From Aliarcobacter butzleri (GTDB lineage: Bacteria > Campylobacterota > Campylobacteria > Campylobacterales > Arcobacteraceae), in NCBI RefSeq assembly GCF_900187115.1, contig NZ_LT906455.1:1860001-1924000 (forward strand): a DNA stretch of 64,000 nucleotides, given 5' to 3'. The notes beneath the pieces are model-generated. The model did not search any database and was not told the DNA's origin. It saw nothing but the letters and a program-made list of their open reading frames with translations. A program made the translations under genes and the position numbers. This document shows positions 51,883-64,000 of the stretch, in pieces; positions within the stretch are counted from its first letter, which is position 1, and each line of letters starts with the position of its first letter.

Positions 51883-53745
51883 ATGTCTTCAAACGAAATC
51901 GAAAAAAAGAATAAAACAAAAAAAATCGTCATACTATTTACTCTAATTTTTTTAGCTTTATTAATTTTAATGTTCTCTATTTTTAGAACAATGAATGAGA
52001 AACGGCATTTACCTTCTTTAAAAGGTGAAAAAAATGAATTAGCAGTTCGTGGAGATATCATAAGTGAAGATAACTTCAAAATTGCATCTTCTAAAAAATT
52101 ATATAGAGCATCAATAGATACAAGACACCTTGATCCAGATAAAAAAGAACTGTTTTTAACTCTTTTTTCTATATATAGTGGAATTGATTATAAAACTTTA
52201 AAAACTAAACTAGAAGAAGGAGAAAAAACTCCTGGTAATTTAGTTTTATCTTATAGTATAGATTCAAGATCTGCAAAGAATTTAAAAGAATTAGATTTCA
52301 AATTAAGACAACTTGATGTTTTTACTGCAAGACAAGTAAATGGTTCTAGAATTGTAAGAAGCCTTACTATAAGTGAAAGTGGTGAAAAAAGAACTTTTTC
52401 ATATAATGATACTCTAACTCCAGTTGTTGGATATATTTCAAAATTTGAATCAGATGCTGGAAAAACAAAAGTAAATGGAATAAAAGGCTTAGAAAATTCT
52501 TACAATAAATATTTAAATGATGGGAAAGATGGTATTTTGCAAGGATATAGAGATGTTTTATCATATATATCTTTTAATAGAACTTCTGTAATGACAAAAA
52601 GAGAAGATGGATATGCTTTAAAACTAAACATTCCATTAAAACTTCAAAAAAACAATGAAACAACATTGGATAATCACAAAAAACGATTAAGTGCTGATGA
52701 AATAATGGTTACAATTATGGAAAGTCGTACAGGAAAGATTTTATCATTAGCATCTTCTAATAGATTTAATCCTGAAAAAATCAGACAAGAAGATATAGGT
52801 TCTTTAAATGTAAATGCCGTTGAATATCAATTTGAACCAGGTTCAATTGTAAAGCCATTATCAATTGCTTTAGTTATGGATAAAGGATTAGTTAAATCAA
52901 ATGAAACTTTTTCTGCATATAATTTTAACTCGGCAAAAGGCGCTTACCCTATTGGAAAATTCTTTATTAAAGATGATCATAAATTTTCAAAACATACTTT
53001 GAGTTTAGATGATATAGTAATTTTTTCTTCAAATATTGGAACACTACAAATTGCACAAAGATTAACAGGACCTGAATTTTTTGAAGGAATGAAAAAATTT
53101 GGTTTTACAAGAAAAACAGGAATTGATTTACCTTATGAAAAAAAAGGTGTTATGCCAAAACTTTGGCAATTTTCTGTAGGAGATAAAGAAAAAAGAGATA
53201 ATATTTATAAAGCGACTGTATCATTTGGACAAGGTATGACAGCTACTTTTATACAACTTATAAAAGCATATTCTGTATTTAATAATGATGGTGCAATGGT
53301 AACACCTAAAATTGTATCTTATTTGAGTCGAGATGGGGATCAAAATAAATATGCTTCACCCTATGATAAACCGTTAGAACAGGTAATATCTAAAAAAACT
53401 GCTGATGAAATGAAAAGAATGTTAATAAAAACTGTTAATGAAGGAACAGGAAGATCAGCTAAAATTCCAGGTTTAGAAATAGGTGGAAAAACAGGAACAG
53501 CACAAATTGCAGGAGGAAGTGGTTATTTAAAAAAATATATTTCATCTTTTTTTGGCTTTGTAAATGATGAAAAAGGAAACTCGTATACAATTGGAGTAAC
53601 TGTAATAAATCCAATTTCTACTGGACCAAATTGGTATTACTATTATGCAGCTCAATCAGCAGCACCAGTATTTAAAGAAATTGTGCAAAACCTTATAAAA
53701 TTAAACTATTTATCACCAAAAGTTGATATAATTTCGGGAAATTAA
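51883..53745 (+). CDS. ftsI: Septal transpeptidase FtsI / PBP2-type class B PBP
   Basis: 620 residues from the ATG at 51883; an in-frame start at 51841 would extend into the start of the divergent ftsW. An N-terminal anchor helix (IVILFTLIFLALLILMFSIF), the dimerisation domain with RGDII, and a transpeptidase domain with GSIVKPL, SSNIG and GGKTGTAQ. It cross-links septal peptidoglycan with FtsW. Divergent pairing with ftsW suggests joint control. Confidence 0.92.
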   Translation: MSSNEIEKKNKTKKIVILFTLIFLALLILMFSIFRTMNEKRHLPSLKGEKNELAVRGDIISEDNFKIASSKKLYRASIDTRHLDPDKKELFLTLFSIYSGIDYKTLKTKLEEGEKTPGNLVLSYSIDSRSAKNLKELDFKLRQLDVFTARQVNGSRIVRSLTISESGEKRTFSYNDTLTPVVGYISKFESDAGKTKVNGIKGLENSYNKYLNDGKDGILQGYRDVLSYISFNRTSVMTKREDGYALKLNIPLKLQKNNETTLDNHKKRLSADEIMVTIMESRTGKILSLASSNRFNPEKIRQEDIGSLNVNAVEYQFEPGSIVKPLSIALVMDKGLVKSNETFSAYNFNSAKGAYPIGKFFIKDDHKFSKHTLSLDDIVIFSSNIGTLQIAQRLTGPEFFEGMKKFGFTRKTGIDLPYEKKGVMPKLWQFSVGDKEKRDNIYKATVSFGQGMTATFIQLIKAYSVFNNDGAMVTPKIVSYLSRDGDQNKYASPYDKPLEQVISKKTADEMKRMLIKTVNEGTGRSAKIPGLEIGGKTGTAQIAGGSGYLKKYISSFFGFVNDEKGNSYTIGVTVINPISTGPNWYYYYAAQSAAPVFKEIVQNLIKLNYLSPKVDIISGN

Positions 53746-53765
53746 GAAAAGGAAAAATATTTATT

Positions 53766-54272
53766 ATGTTTAGATCTAGACAAGAATTAAAAGAATATAA
53801 CTATTCAAAAGAAGAATTAGCAAAATTTGCTTATGCAAAGATAACAACTGATAAAGGAATAATTTGGATAAAACTTTTTAATGAAGAAACTCCAAATACA
53901 GTTGCGAATTTTGCAACACTTGCAAATGATGGATTTTATAATGGTTTAAATTTTCATAGAGTAATTCCAGGATTTATGGCACAAGGTGGTTGTCCAGATG
54001 GAACAGGTATGGGTGGTCCAGACTGGGCTATTAAATGTGAAATTGATGCTCCAAAACAAGTTCACAATAGAGGTAGTTTATCTATGGCTCATGCAGGAAG
54101 AAATACTGGTGGAAGCCAATTTTTCATTTGTTTTGTTCCTTGTCCACACCTAGATAGACATCATACTGTTTTTGGTGGAATTGAAGTAACAGACAAAGAT
54201 AGTTTTAAAACTTTAGATACTATCACACAAGGTGATAAAATAGTTTCAATTGAGATTTTAGAAAGTAAATAA
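53766..54272 (+). CDS. Cyclophilin-type peptidyl-prolyl isomerase
   Basis: 168 residues with NFHRVIPGFMAQGG, GTGMGGP, SMAHAGRNTGGSQFFI and HTVFGGI, the catalytic Arg, Phe and His set of cyclophilins. No signal peptide, so cytoplasmic (PpiB-like). It follows ftsI by 20 nt and ends in a clear terminator. Confidence 0.95.
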   Translation: MFRSRQELKEYNYSKEELAKFAYAKITTDKGIIWIKLFNEETPNTVANFATLANDGFYNGLNFHRVIPGFMAQGGCPDGTGMGGPDWAIKCEIDAPKQVHNRGSLSMAHAGRNTGGSQFFICFVPCPHLDRHHTVFGGIEVTDKDSFKTLDTITQGDKIVSIEILESK

Positions 54273-54303
54273 TCTCATATTTGTTAATTCCAAAAGAAGA
54301 GAG

Positions 54304-54332
54304 AGCCAAGCTATAAAAGCTTGGCTTTTTTT
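54304..54332 (+). terminator. Rho-independent terminator after the cyclophilin gene
   Basis: Perfect 9-bp stem AGCCAAGCT/AGCTTGGCT, loop ATAAA, then T7. Confidence 0.92.
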
Positions 54333-54712
54333 ATGCCTATAAAATTAGGAGAGTTGTATTTCTTTTGTTTAATCTGTTATATTGAAGAATTAAAACGTAG
54401 AGGATTAACGTATATAAAAGAAGCAATAATGATTAATAAAAATAACTCTAAATAGAACTACACAGTTGAAAAATCAAATAATATATAAAAAACAAGAAAT
54501 AATGAAATAAAATATGCTTAAAAAGATAAAAGGGAAGGAAGGCATAATAAAAATAAAACTTAGCACTAGATAGTAGAGAGAAGGAATTTTTAATAGTGTG
54601 TCAATGTAAGATATGCTGAAACATAAAGGGATAAAAAATCTAAAAAAGAGTACATAACACAATATACTACTTGGAATAAATACAAAGAGAGTAAATAAAG
54701 GAAGGAAGTGCT
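54333..54712. other. Non-coding stretch between cyclophilin and rRNA terminators
   Basis: AT-rich DNA between two terminators. The only open frame (54474-54662, minus) has a composition of Phe/Ile/Ser/Tyr produced by AT-rich sequence and no ribosome site, so I do not accept it. Nothing else is recognised. Confidence 0.5.
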
Positions 54713-54766
54713 AAAAAAAAGCCTCACCAAAGGTAGTAAGGAAGTACTAACTTAGGAAAGGCTTTG
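54713..54766 (-). terminator. Terminator of the rRNA operon
   Basis: On the minus strand, AAAGCCTTTCC pairs imperfectly with GGTGAGGC followed by T8, with an inner AGTA/TACT stem, just after the 5S gene. Confidence 0.75.
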
Positions 54767-54782
54767 AGAAAAAACTTAAAGA

Positions 54783-54898
54783 GCTGGCGATGACCTACGT
54801 TTCCACAAGGGGACCCTGCAGTATTATCGGCGATGAAGAGCTTGACTTCCAGGTTCGGAATGGAGCTGGGTATTTCCTCTTCTCTAGTACCACCAGCA
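54783..54898 (-). rRNA. rrf: 5S ribosomal RNA
   Basis: About 116 nt with complementary ends (GCTGGTGGT with ATCGCCAGC) and the conserved CCCAGCTCCATTCCGAACC. Ends are estimated. Confidence 0.93.
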
Positions 54899-55017
54899 AG
54901 TTAAGTAATAAAAGCAAATAAAGAAGTAATTGATCTTATTACTTAACTCGAAGATTAAGTGTGAATAAAAGATAATGTTAAAGTCTAAAAAATTTCAAAC
55001 ACATATTAAGTAAAAAT

Positions 55018-55043
55018 ACTTAATAAGATAGTAAACCAAAGAA
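55018..55043 (-). other. 3' strand of the 23S processing stem
   Basis: Complementary to 58026-58050 at nearly all positions (only AA against a single base in the middle). A second 15-bp complementary pair lies outside it (54972-54986 with 58217-58231). Such stems flank pre-23S rRNA and are cut by RNase III. Confidence 0.7.
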
Positions 55044-55053
55044 ATGTATAAAA

Positions 55054-57962
<2,909 letters not shown>

Positions 57963-58025
57963 ATAAATAACTCGAAAGAGTTATTTGCCTTTTAAAAGTA
58001 AATTAATACTTTTAGTTTGATAATA

Positions 58026-58050
58026 TTCTTTGGCTACTATCTTATTAAGT
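58026..58050 (-). other. 5' strand of the 23S processing stem
   Basis: Pairs with 55018-55043. The rest of the spacer 57963-58348 is AT-rich and holds no gene. Confidence 0.7.
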
Positions 58051-58348
58051 ACATTTTTCAATATATCTAATAATTTAGTTGTGTTCTATCTATGTTATAT
58101 CTATTATTTTCATAATAAACATTTTTAAGATATGAAATTTTTTTTGTTTTAATTATTTAATATTTATAAAAAATCTCTTCTTTATATCTATTATTTAATC
58201 TTTACGAAAAAATTAAAGACTTTAACATTATGTTTTTAAATATCATTAGAAACTTACTTTTTATAAGTTCTAATATAAATCTTATATATCTCTATATAAA
58301 ACTTATATTAGAATTTATTCTTCTTCTATAGTTTATCTATTAATAAGA

Positions 58349-58424
58349 TGGTGGAGAATAGCGGGATCGAACCGCTGACCTCCTGCGTGCAAAGCAGGCG
58401 CTCTCCCAGCTGAGCTAATTCCCC
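58349..58424 (-). tRNA. tRNA-Ala(TGC)
   Basis: Between 16S and 23S; acceptor GGGGAAT/ATTCTCC, anticodon TGC, encoded CCA. Confidence 0.95.
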
Positions 58425-58478
58425 AAAATCACCCAAAAAAATATTCATTCTTTTAGGACCCGATTCTAAGATTATTCA

Positions 58479-58555
58479 TGGTGGGCCTATCAGGACTTGA
58501 ACCTGAGACCTCACGATTATCAGTCGAGCGCTCTAGCCAGCTGAGCTATAGGCCC
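58479..58555 (-). tRNA. tRNA-Ile(GAT)
   Basis: Acceptor GGGCCTA/TAGGCCC, anticodon loop CTGATAA, encoded CCA; first tRNA of the 16S-23S spacer. Confidence 0.95.
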
Positions 58556-58584
58556 CTTCACCTATTCATTTCTTATTAGTTCTA

Positions 58585-58613
58585 AATAATCTTTATAAAC
58601 TAAATATGTAATC
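58585..58613 (-). other. 3' strand of the 16S processing stem
   Basis: Complementary to 60320-60350 over about 29 bp with a few mismatches and one bulge; likely RNase III site for pre-16S. Confidence 0.65.
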
Positions 58614-58660
58614 AATCTTTTTTTTTCATACTTTAAGAAACAAATCTTAAAGTATTTCTC

Positions 58661-60179
<1,519 letters not shown>

Positions 60180-60319
60180 TTTTTTGATTAAATCTCTTTA
60201 ATCTTTATGTAGTTTTGAAACTGACATATTTTATAATTACTTAAATTACAAAATTATCACTCATGTTTTTTTGAATAGACAAGAGTTTTACTTCTTGTTT
60301 TTTTTCTCTTTGTTTGTTT

Positions 60320-60350
60320 GATTAACATATTTAGTTTACAAAGATTACTT
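60320..60350 (-). other. 5' strand of the 16S processing stem
   Basis: Pairs with 58585-58613. The leader 60180-60394 is otherwise AT-rich with no gene. Confidence 0.65.
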
Positions 60351-60394
60351 CTTCTTAAACTTCTTCTTTTAAAGATCATATTTAAAATTTTAAG

Positions 60395-60469
60395 TGGCTC
60401 CGGCACCTGGGTTCGAACCAGGGACCAAATGATTAACAGTCATCTACTCTACCGCTGAGCTATGCCGGA
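60395..60469 (-). tRNA. tRNA-Asn(GTT) at the head of the rRNA operon
   Basis: Acceptor TCCGGCA/TGCCGGA, anticodon loop CTGTTAA, discriminator G, encoded CCA. It lies between the strong rrn promoter and the 16S processing stem, so it is probably the first product of the rRNA transcript. Confidence 0.93.
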
Positions 60470-60505
60470 ATCTTTTTTTAACTTATCATCTTAAATTGGA
60501 CGGGA

Positions 60506-60534
60506 ATTATAATACCTTTTTCTCTTTTTGTCAA
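60506..60534 (-). promoter_or_regulatory. Consensus sigma70 promoter of tRNA-Asn/rRNA operon
   Basis: TTGACA, 17 bp, TATAAT on the minus strand: both hexamers perfect. It is followed by CCCGTCC, a GC-rich discriminator typical of stringently controlled rRNA promoters. No second promoter this good is seen between it and 16S. Confidence 0.88.
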
Positions 60535-60581
60535 GAGATTTTTGTTTAAATTTTACTTAAATTAGAAAATTTAATGTTTTA

Positions 60582-60612
60582 AACATATAAAAGGATTTTT
60601 CCTTTATATGTT
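60582..60612. terminator. Hairpin at the end of the cytochrome gene
   Basis: About 13-bp stem AACATATAA-AAGGA/TCC-TTTATATGTT with one bulge, directly after the cytochrome stop codon. Confidence 0.6.
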
Positions 60613-60613
60613 G

Positions 60614-61120
60614 TTATTTTATATTAGAGATATATGTAGCTAATATTTCTATTTCTTCATCAGTTTTTGTTTCAACTTGTGGTTTCATAATATTTTTCAT
60701 AATTCCACCATAAGTTCCATCTTTATATCCGTTCATAGCAGTAATAATTCTTTCTTTATCCCAACCTGCAATAACTTGTGATTTTCCTAGAGCTTCTTTT
60801 TCTGCTTTTTGTCCATGACATGAAGCACAAACTTTATATAATGTTTCACCGTCAGGAGTTACTACTGCTATTTCTTCTTTATTTTCAACTTGTTCATTTT
60901 TTTTATCTTTAGTAGTATCTTCTTTTACTACTTCTTGAGCTTTTTTCTTTTCATCTACAACTTTATTAGTTGATTCTACAACTGTATTATTTGAAGTTTC
61001 ATTTATCTTTTGAGTTGTTTCCTCTTTTGTTACTGTTTGATTAGAAGTTTCTTTTTTATCTTCTGTACATCCTGAGAGCAACAATACAGCAATAGCTGAA
61101 CCCAATAAAATTCTATTCAT
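60614..61120 (-). CDS. c-type cytochrome lipoprotein
   Basis: 168 residues. Lipoprotein signal with lipobox LLSGC (Cys18), a Lys/Glu/Thr/Asn-rich linker of about 65 residues, and a small class I cytochrome c domain with CASCHG (98-103) and a candidate distal Met in the NIMKPQ region. It should be a membrane-tethered periplasmic electron carrier. Its partner is unknown; the neighbours are unrelated (rRNA promoter and clpA). Confidence 0.9.
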   Translation of the reverse strand: MNRILLGSAIAVLLLSGCTEDKKETSNQTVTKEETTQKINETSNNTVVESTNKVVDEKKKAQEVVKEDTTKDKKNEQVENKEEIAVVTPDGETLYKVCASCHGQKAEKEALGKSQVIAGWDKERIITAMNGYKDGTYGGIMKNIMKPQVETKTDEEIEILATYISNIK

Positions 61121-61188
61121 TTCTTTCCCTTTGTATATTTTTTAAATTAATCTCGCAATTATAACCAAACAATTGTATAAAAATAGTG

Positions 61189-63402
61189 TTATAAATTGCT
61201 AAAATTGAAAATAAATTCATTATTGTAGTCAATTTTCACAATACCACCTTTTTTTAGCTTTCCAAATAATATTTCATCAGTTAAAGGATTTTTGATTTTA
61301 TCTGAAATAACTTTATTTAATGGTCTTGCTCCCATTGCTTTGTCATAACCTAATATTGCTAACTCTTTTTTTGCTTTTACACTAATTTCAATTTTGATTT
61401 TTTTATCAACCAGTTGTTTTTCTAAATCTTCTATAAATTTACCAACAACTTTTGAAACAACATCAATATTTAAGCTTTCAAAAGTTACAACTGCATCTAA
61501 TCTATTTCTAAATTCTGGAGCAAAAAATTTATTTATTGCTTTATTTTCATTTAGTTTTTCATTTTTTGCAAATCCCATAACATTTGCTTCAGTTGCCCCT
61601 AAATTTGAAGTCATAATTAAAACAACATTTTGAAAGTCTGCTTTATTACCACTGTTATCTGTTAATTGTGCATTATCCATAACTTGTAAAAGAATTGACA
61701 TCAAATCAGGATGGGCTTTTTCTATTTCATCAAGTAATAAAACTGTATGTGGGTGTTTTCTTATAGCTTCTGTTAAAAGTCCACCTTGTTCAAATCCAAC
61801 ATAACCAGCAGGTGCTCCAATAAGTCTTGAAACAGTATGAGCTTCCATATATTCACTCATATCAAATCTTTCAAAATGTATTCCCATTTGTAAAGATAAT
61901 TCACGTGCTACTTCTGTTTTTCCAACTCCAGTAGGACCTGTAAATAAAAAACTTCCTATTGGCTTTTTATCTAAACCTAATCCAGCCTTATTTCTTTTAA
62001 TTGCTTGTACAATAGTTGAAATTGCAGTATCTTGTCCAAAAACTCTTTTTTGCATATTTTTTTCTAAATTTTTTAATAAACTTAAATCTGTTTTTGTTGC
62101 ACTCTTTGGTGGAATATGAGCCATTTTTGAAATTATTTCTTCAACATCTTTTGAAGTTATCGTTATATTACTTTCTGCTTTTGTCTTTAAAGTTGTTGCT
62201 AAACTAATTTTTTTAGCTGCACCTACCTCATCAATAACATCAATAGCACAATCAGGTAAAAATCTATCAGTTATATATTTTTTACTAAGTTCTACAGCAC
62301 TTTGTATTGCACTTTTTGAATATTTTACACCATGATATTCTTCGTATTTTGATTTTAAACCTTCTAAAATCAAAATAGAATCTTCAATACTTGGTTCTTC
62401 AACATCAACTTTTGCAAATCTTCTGCTAAGTGCCTTATCTTTTGAAAAGTCATTTCTAAATTCACTAAAAGTTGTTGCACCAATACATCTTAATTTTCCA
62501 TTTGCAAGCATTGGTTTTAAAATATTTGAAGCATCCATAGCAGACCCACCAACACTTCCTGCTCCAACAATTGTATGAATTTCATCTATAAATAAAATTG
62601 CATTTTTTATTTTTGAAACTTCTTTCAATAAACTCTTTAATTTTTTTTCAAAATCTCCTCTGTACTTTGTTCCCGCAATCATAGAACCCATATCAAGTGA
62701 AAAAACTTTAGAATCCAATAAAAATTCTGGAACTTTTTTTTGTGCTATTTGTAAAGCTAAACCTTCAGCTATTGCAGTTTTACCAACGCCAGGCTCTCCA
62801 ACAAGTATTGGATTATTTTTCTTTCTTCTACTTAATATCTCAATTACTCTTGAAATTTCTCTATCCCTTCCAATTACAGGATCAATTTCACCTTTTTTTG
62901 CAATTGAAACTAATTCACTAGAATTTTTATCTAAAACTTTTTCATTTTCACTATTTTCATCATTTTTTTGTTCATCTTCATCTTTATGAGAAATCTCTTC
63001 AAGTATATCAACTCTTTGTATTCCATATTTTTTTAATAAATATGTAGAATAACTCTTCTCATCTTTTAAAATAGCTACAAACATATCTTCAACATTTGCA
63101 TTTGTTTTTCCACTACTTTGAGTGTGAGAAACCATATAATCTATCGTTGAAGATAAAGATACTGTTTCTATTGGTTCATCATTTGCATCATTTGGAAGCA
63201 AAGGAGTATTTTCATCTATATAACTTTTTAATTCATTAAATAAAATATTTGTATCAACACCTAAATCTATAAAAAGATTTTCAATTGTTTGATCATTAAT
63301 CAACATCAAAAAAACATGTTCTACTGTTAAATATTCGTGTTTACTACTTTTTGCATAACTTACAGCTTGTGCAAAAATATGTCTTAATTCTTTGCTTATC
63401 AT
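61189..63402 (-). CDS. clpA: ClpA, ATPase subunit of the Clp protease
   Basis: 737 residues: Clp N-domain (first 140 residues), AAA+ domain 1 with GEPGVGKTA and ILFIDEIHT, and AAA+ domain 2 with GPTGVGKTE and VLLLDEIEKAHPD. The IGF/IGL-type ClpP-binding loop is expected in domain 2. It unfolds proteins for ClpP. The gene starts 2 nt after clpS, the adaptor that brings N-end-rule substrates. Confidence 0.96.
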   Translation of the reverse strand: MISKELRHIFAQAVSYAKSSKHEYLTVEHVFLMLINDQTIENLFIDLGVDTNILFNELKSYIDENTPLLPNDANDEPIETVSLSSTIDYMVSHTQSSGKTNANVEDMFVAILKDEKSYSTYLLKKYGIQRVDILEEISHKDEDEQKNDENSENEKVLDKNSSELVSIAKKGEIDPVIGRDREISRVIEILSRRKKNNPILVGEPGVGKTAIAEGLALQIAQKKVPEFLLDSKVFSLDMGSMIAGTKYRGDFEKKLKSLLKEVSKIKNAILFIDEIHTIVGAGSVGGSAMDASNILKPMLANGKLRCIGATTFSEFRNDFSKDKALSRRFAKVDVEEPSIEDSILILEGLKSKYEEYHGVKYSKSAIQSAVELSKKYITDRFLPDCAIDVIDEVGAAKKISLATTLKTKAESNITITSKDVEEIISKMAHIPPKSATKTDLSLLKNLEKNMQKRVFGQDTAISTIVQAIKRNKAGLGLDKKPIGSFLFTGPTGVGKTEVARELSLQMGIHFERFDMSEYMEAHTVSRLIGAPAGYVGFEQGGLLTEAIRKHPHTVLLLDEIEKAHPDLMSILLQVMDNAQLTDNSGNKADFQNVVLIMTSNLGATEANVMGFAKNEKLNENKAINKFFAPEFRNRLDAVVTFESLNIDVVSKVVGKFIEDLEKQLVDKKIKIEISVKAKKELAILGYDKAMGARPLNKVISDKIKNPLTDEILFGKLKKGGIVKIDYNNEFIFNFSNL

Positions 63403-63403
63403 T

Positions 63404-63703
63404 TTATTCTTCTTCCATAACAGCTTTTAAAGGAAAGCCTTTTTCTCTAGCCATTGTTTTTACTTGCATAACTTTTGTTAAAGCTATTTCATGAGTATAA
63501 ATTCCACATAATCCTTTTCCGTTATTATGTATATTTAACATTATTTCTGTAGCATCTTGTGTTGATTTTCTAAATATCTTTACTAAAACATCTATTACAA
63601 AATCCATAGTTGAATAATCATCATTTAAAAGAAATACATTATATTTTTTTGGCTCTTGTAAATCTAGTTCATCATTTAATTCTACTTCTATTTCATTACT
63701 CAC
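63404..63703 (-). CDS. clpS: ClpS adaptor protein
   Basis: 99 residues with NVFLLNDDYSTMDFVIDVL, the Asn-Asp-Asp N-degron pocket, and VMLNIHNNGKG-like MLNIHNNGKGLCGIYTHEIA. It binds N-terminal degrons and ClpA. clpA follows after 1 nt. Confidence 0.96.
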   Translation of the reverse strand: MSNEIEVELNDELDLQEPKKYNVFLLNDDYSTMDFVIDVLVKIFRKSTQDATEIMLNIHNNGKGLCGIYTHEIALTKVMQVKTMAREKGFPLKAVMEEE

Positions 63704-63780
63704 ATCAAACCCTTATTATTTTTACTATGATAAAATCACTTTTTTAAAAAACGTCCTATTATAACAAAAAAGAGATTATT

Positions 63781-64000
63781 ATGAAAAATGACATCACTTA
63801 TTATAAAAATAAATCAATATTTGTCAGCGCTACAAATACAGATGTGGGAAAAACTTATGCTTGCGAAAAGTTATTAAACTATTTTGCAAAAAATGGTTTA
63901 AAAGTTGGTTATTTCAAACCTTGTGAAACAGGAGTTATAAATAATAAACCTCTTGATGGTACAAAAATGTTTGAATTAGTAAAAAAATTAAACCCAAATT
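63781..64000 (+). CDS. bioD: Dethiobiotin synthetase (partial, 5' end)
   Basis: The first 73 residues are in the window: MKNDITYYKNKSIFVSATNT followed by the P-loop DVGKTY, then KVGYFKPCETGV. These match BioD, which closes the ureido ring of dethiobiotin using CO2 and ATP. It is divergent from clpS by 77 bp and continues past the window edge. Confidence 0.85.
   Translation, partial: MKNDITYYKNKSIFVSATNTDVGKTYACEKLLNYFAKNGLKVGYFKPCETGVINNKPLDGTKMFELVKKLNPN

Noticed and set aside
54474-54662. 62-residue minus-strand open frame before the rRNA terminator
   Set aside because: Composition is what AT-rich non-coding DNA gives, there is no ribosome site, and it lies between two terminators.

Overview
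The window looks like a chromosomal segment of an Arcobacter/Aliarcobacter-type member of the Campylobacterota (inferred from gene content, not from a database match). The evidence is the very low GC content, separate but overlapping rpoB and rpoC, futalosine-pathway MqnA, a glutamine synthetase with Phe at the usual adenylylation Tyr, 7TMR-DISM signalling, and promoters with good -10 but weak -35 boxes.

Region by region. 1-7.4 kb (minus strand) is a metal/iron block: a small envelope protein, a PepSY-TM protein and a small DUF3649-like membrane protein, a Zn/Cd/Pb P1B-type ATPase with its ArsR/CadC-like repressor, and a TonB-dependent siderophore receptor. 7.5-13.0 kb (plus) is an operon of a transposase-derived HTH protein followed by an RND pump, a short adaptor and a TolC-like channel. 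13.0-16.1 kb holds a cold-shock gene with a 46-aa partner and a divergent two-component pair with leaderless-looking starts. 16.2-22.4 kb is a tRNA cluster (Gly, fMet, Met, Thr, Gln) split by a 5.7-kb integrated element carrying a tyrosine recombinase, an iteron/Rep_3 replicon, a membrane protein and a MobV-type relaxase. 22.5-24.2 kb has peroxiredoxin, thioredoxin and small genes. 24.3-38.4 kb (minus) is the rpoC-rpoB-rplLJAK-nusG-secE-tRNA(Trp)-rpmG-tuf cluster with four more tRNAs. 38.4-53.8 kb is mainly cell-wall synthesis and division (murD, mraY, PBP1A, uppP, murG, ftsW, ftsI) mixed with gpmI, glnA, a PHP phosphatase, moaED and mqnA. 54.7-60.5 kb is a complete rRNA operon (tRNA-Asn, 16S, tRNA-Ile, tRNA-Ala, 23S, 5S) with a consensus promoter, processing stems and a terminator. 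60.6-64.0 kb has a c-type cytochrome lipoprotein, clpA, clpS and the start of bioD.

The most unusual parts are: (i) a degenerate IS1595-like transposase that seems to have become a regulator, lying between a TonB receptor and an efflux operon; (ii) a 59-nt promoter block shared at equal spacing by the TonB receptor and the DUF3649/PepSY operon (45 of 59 positions identical); and (iii) a small mobilizable plasmid-like island that carries the 5' half of tRNA-Met(CAT), splits a tRNA operon and supplies its own promoter to the rebuilt tRNA. Coordinates of RNA ends and of promoters are estimates made by eye.
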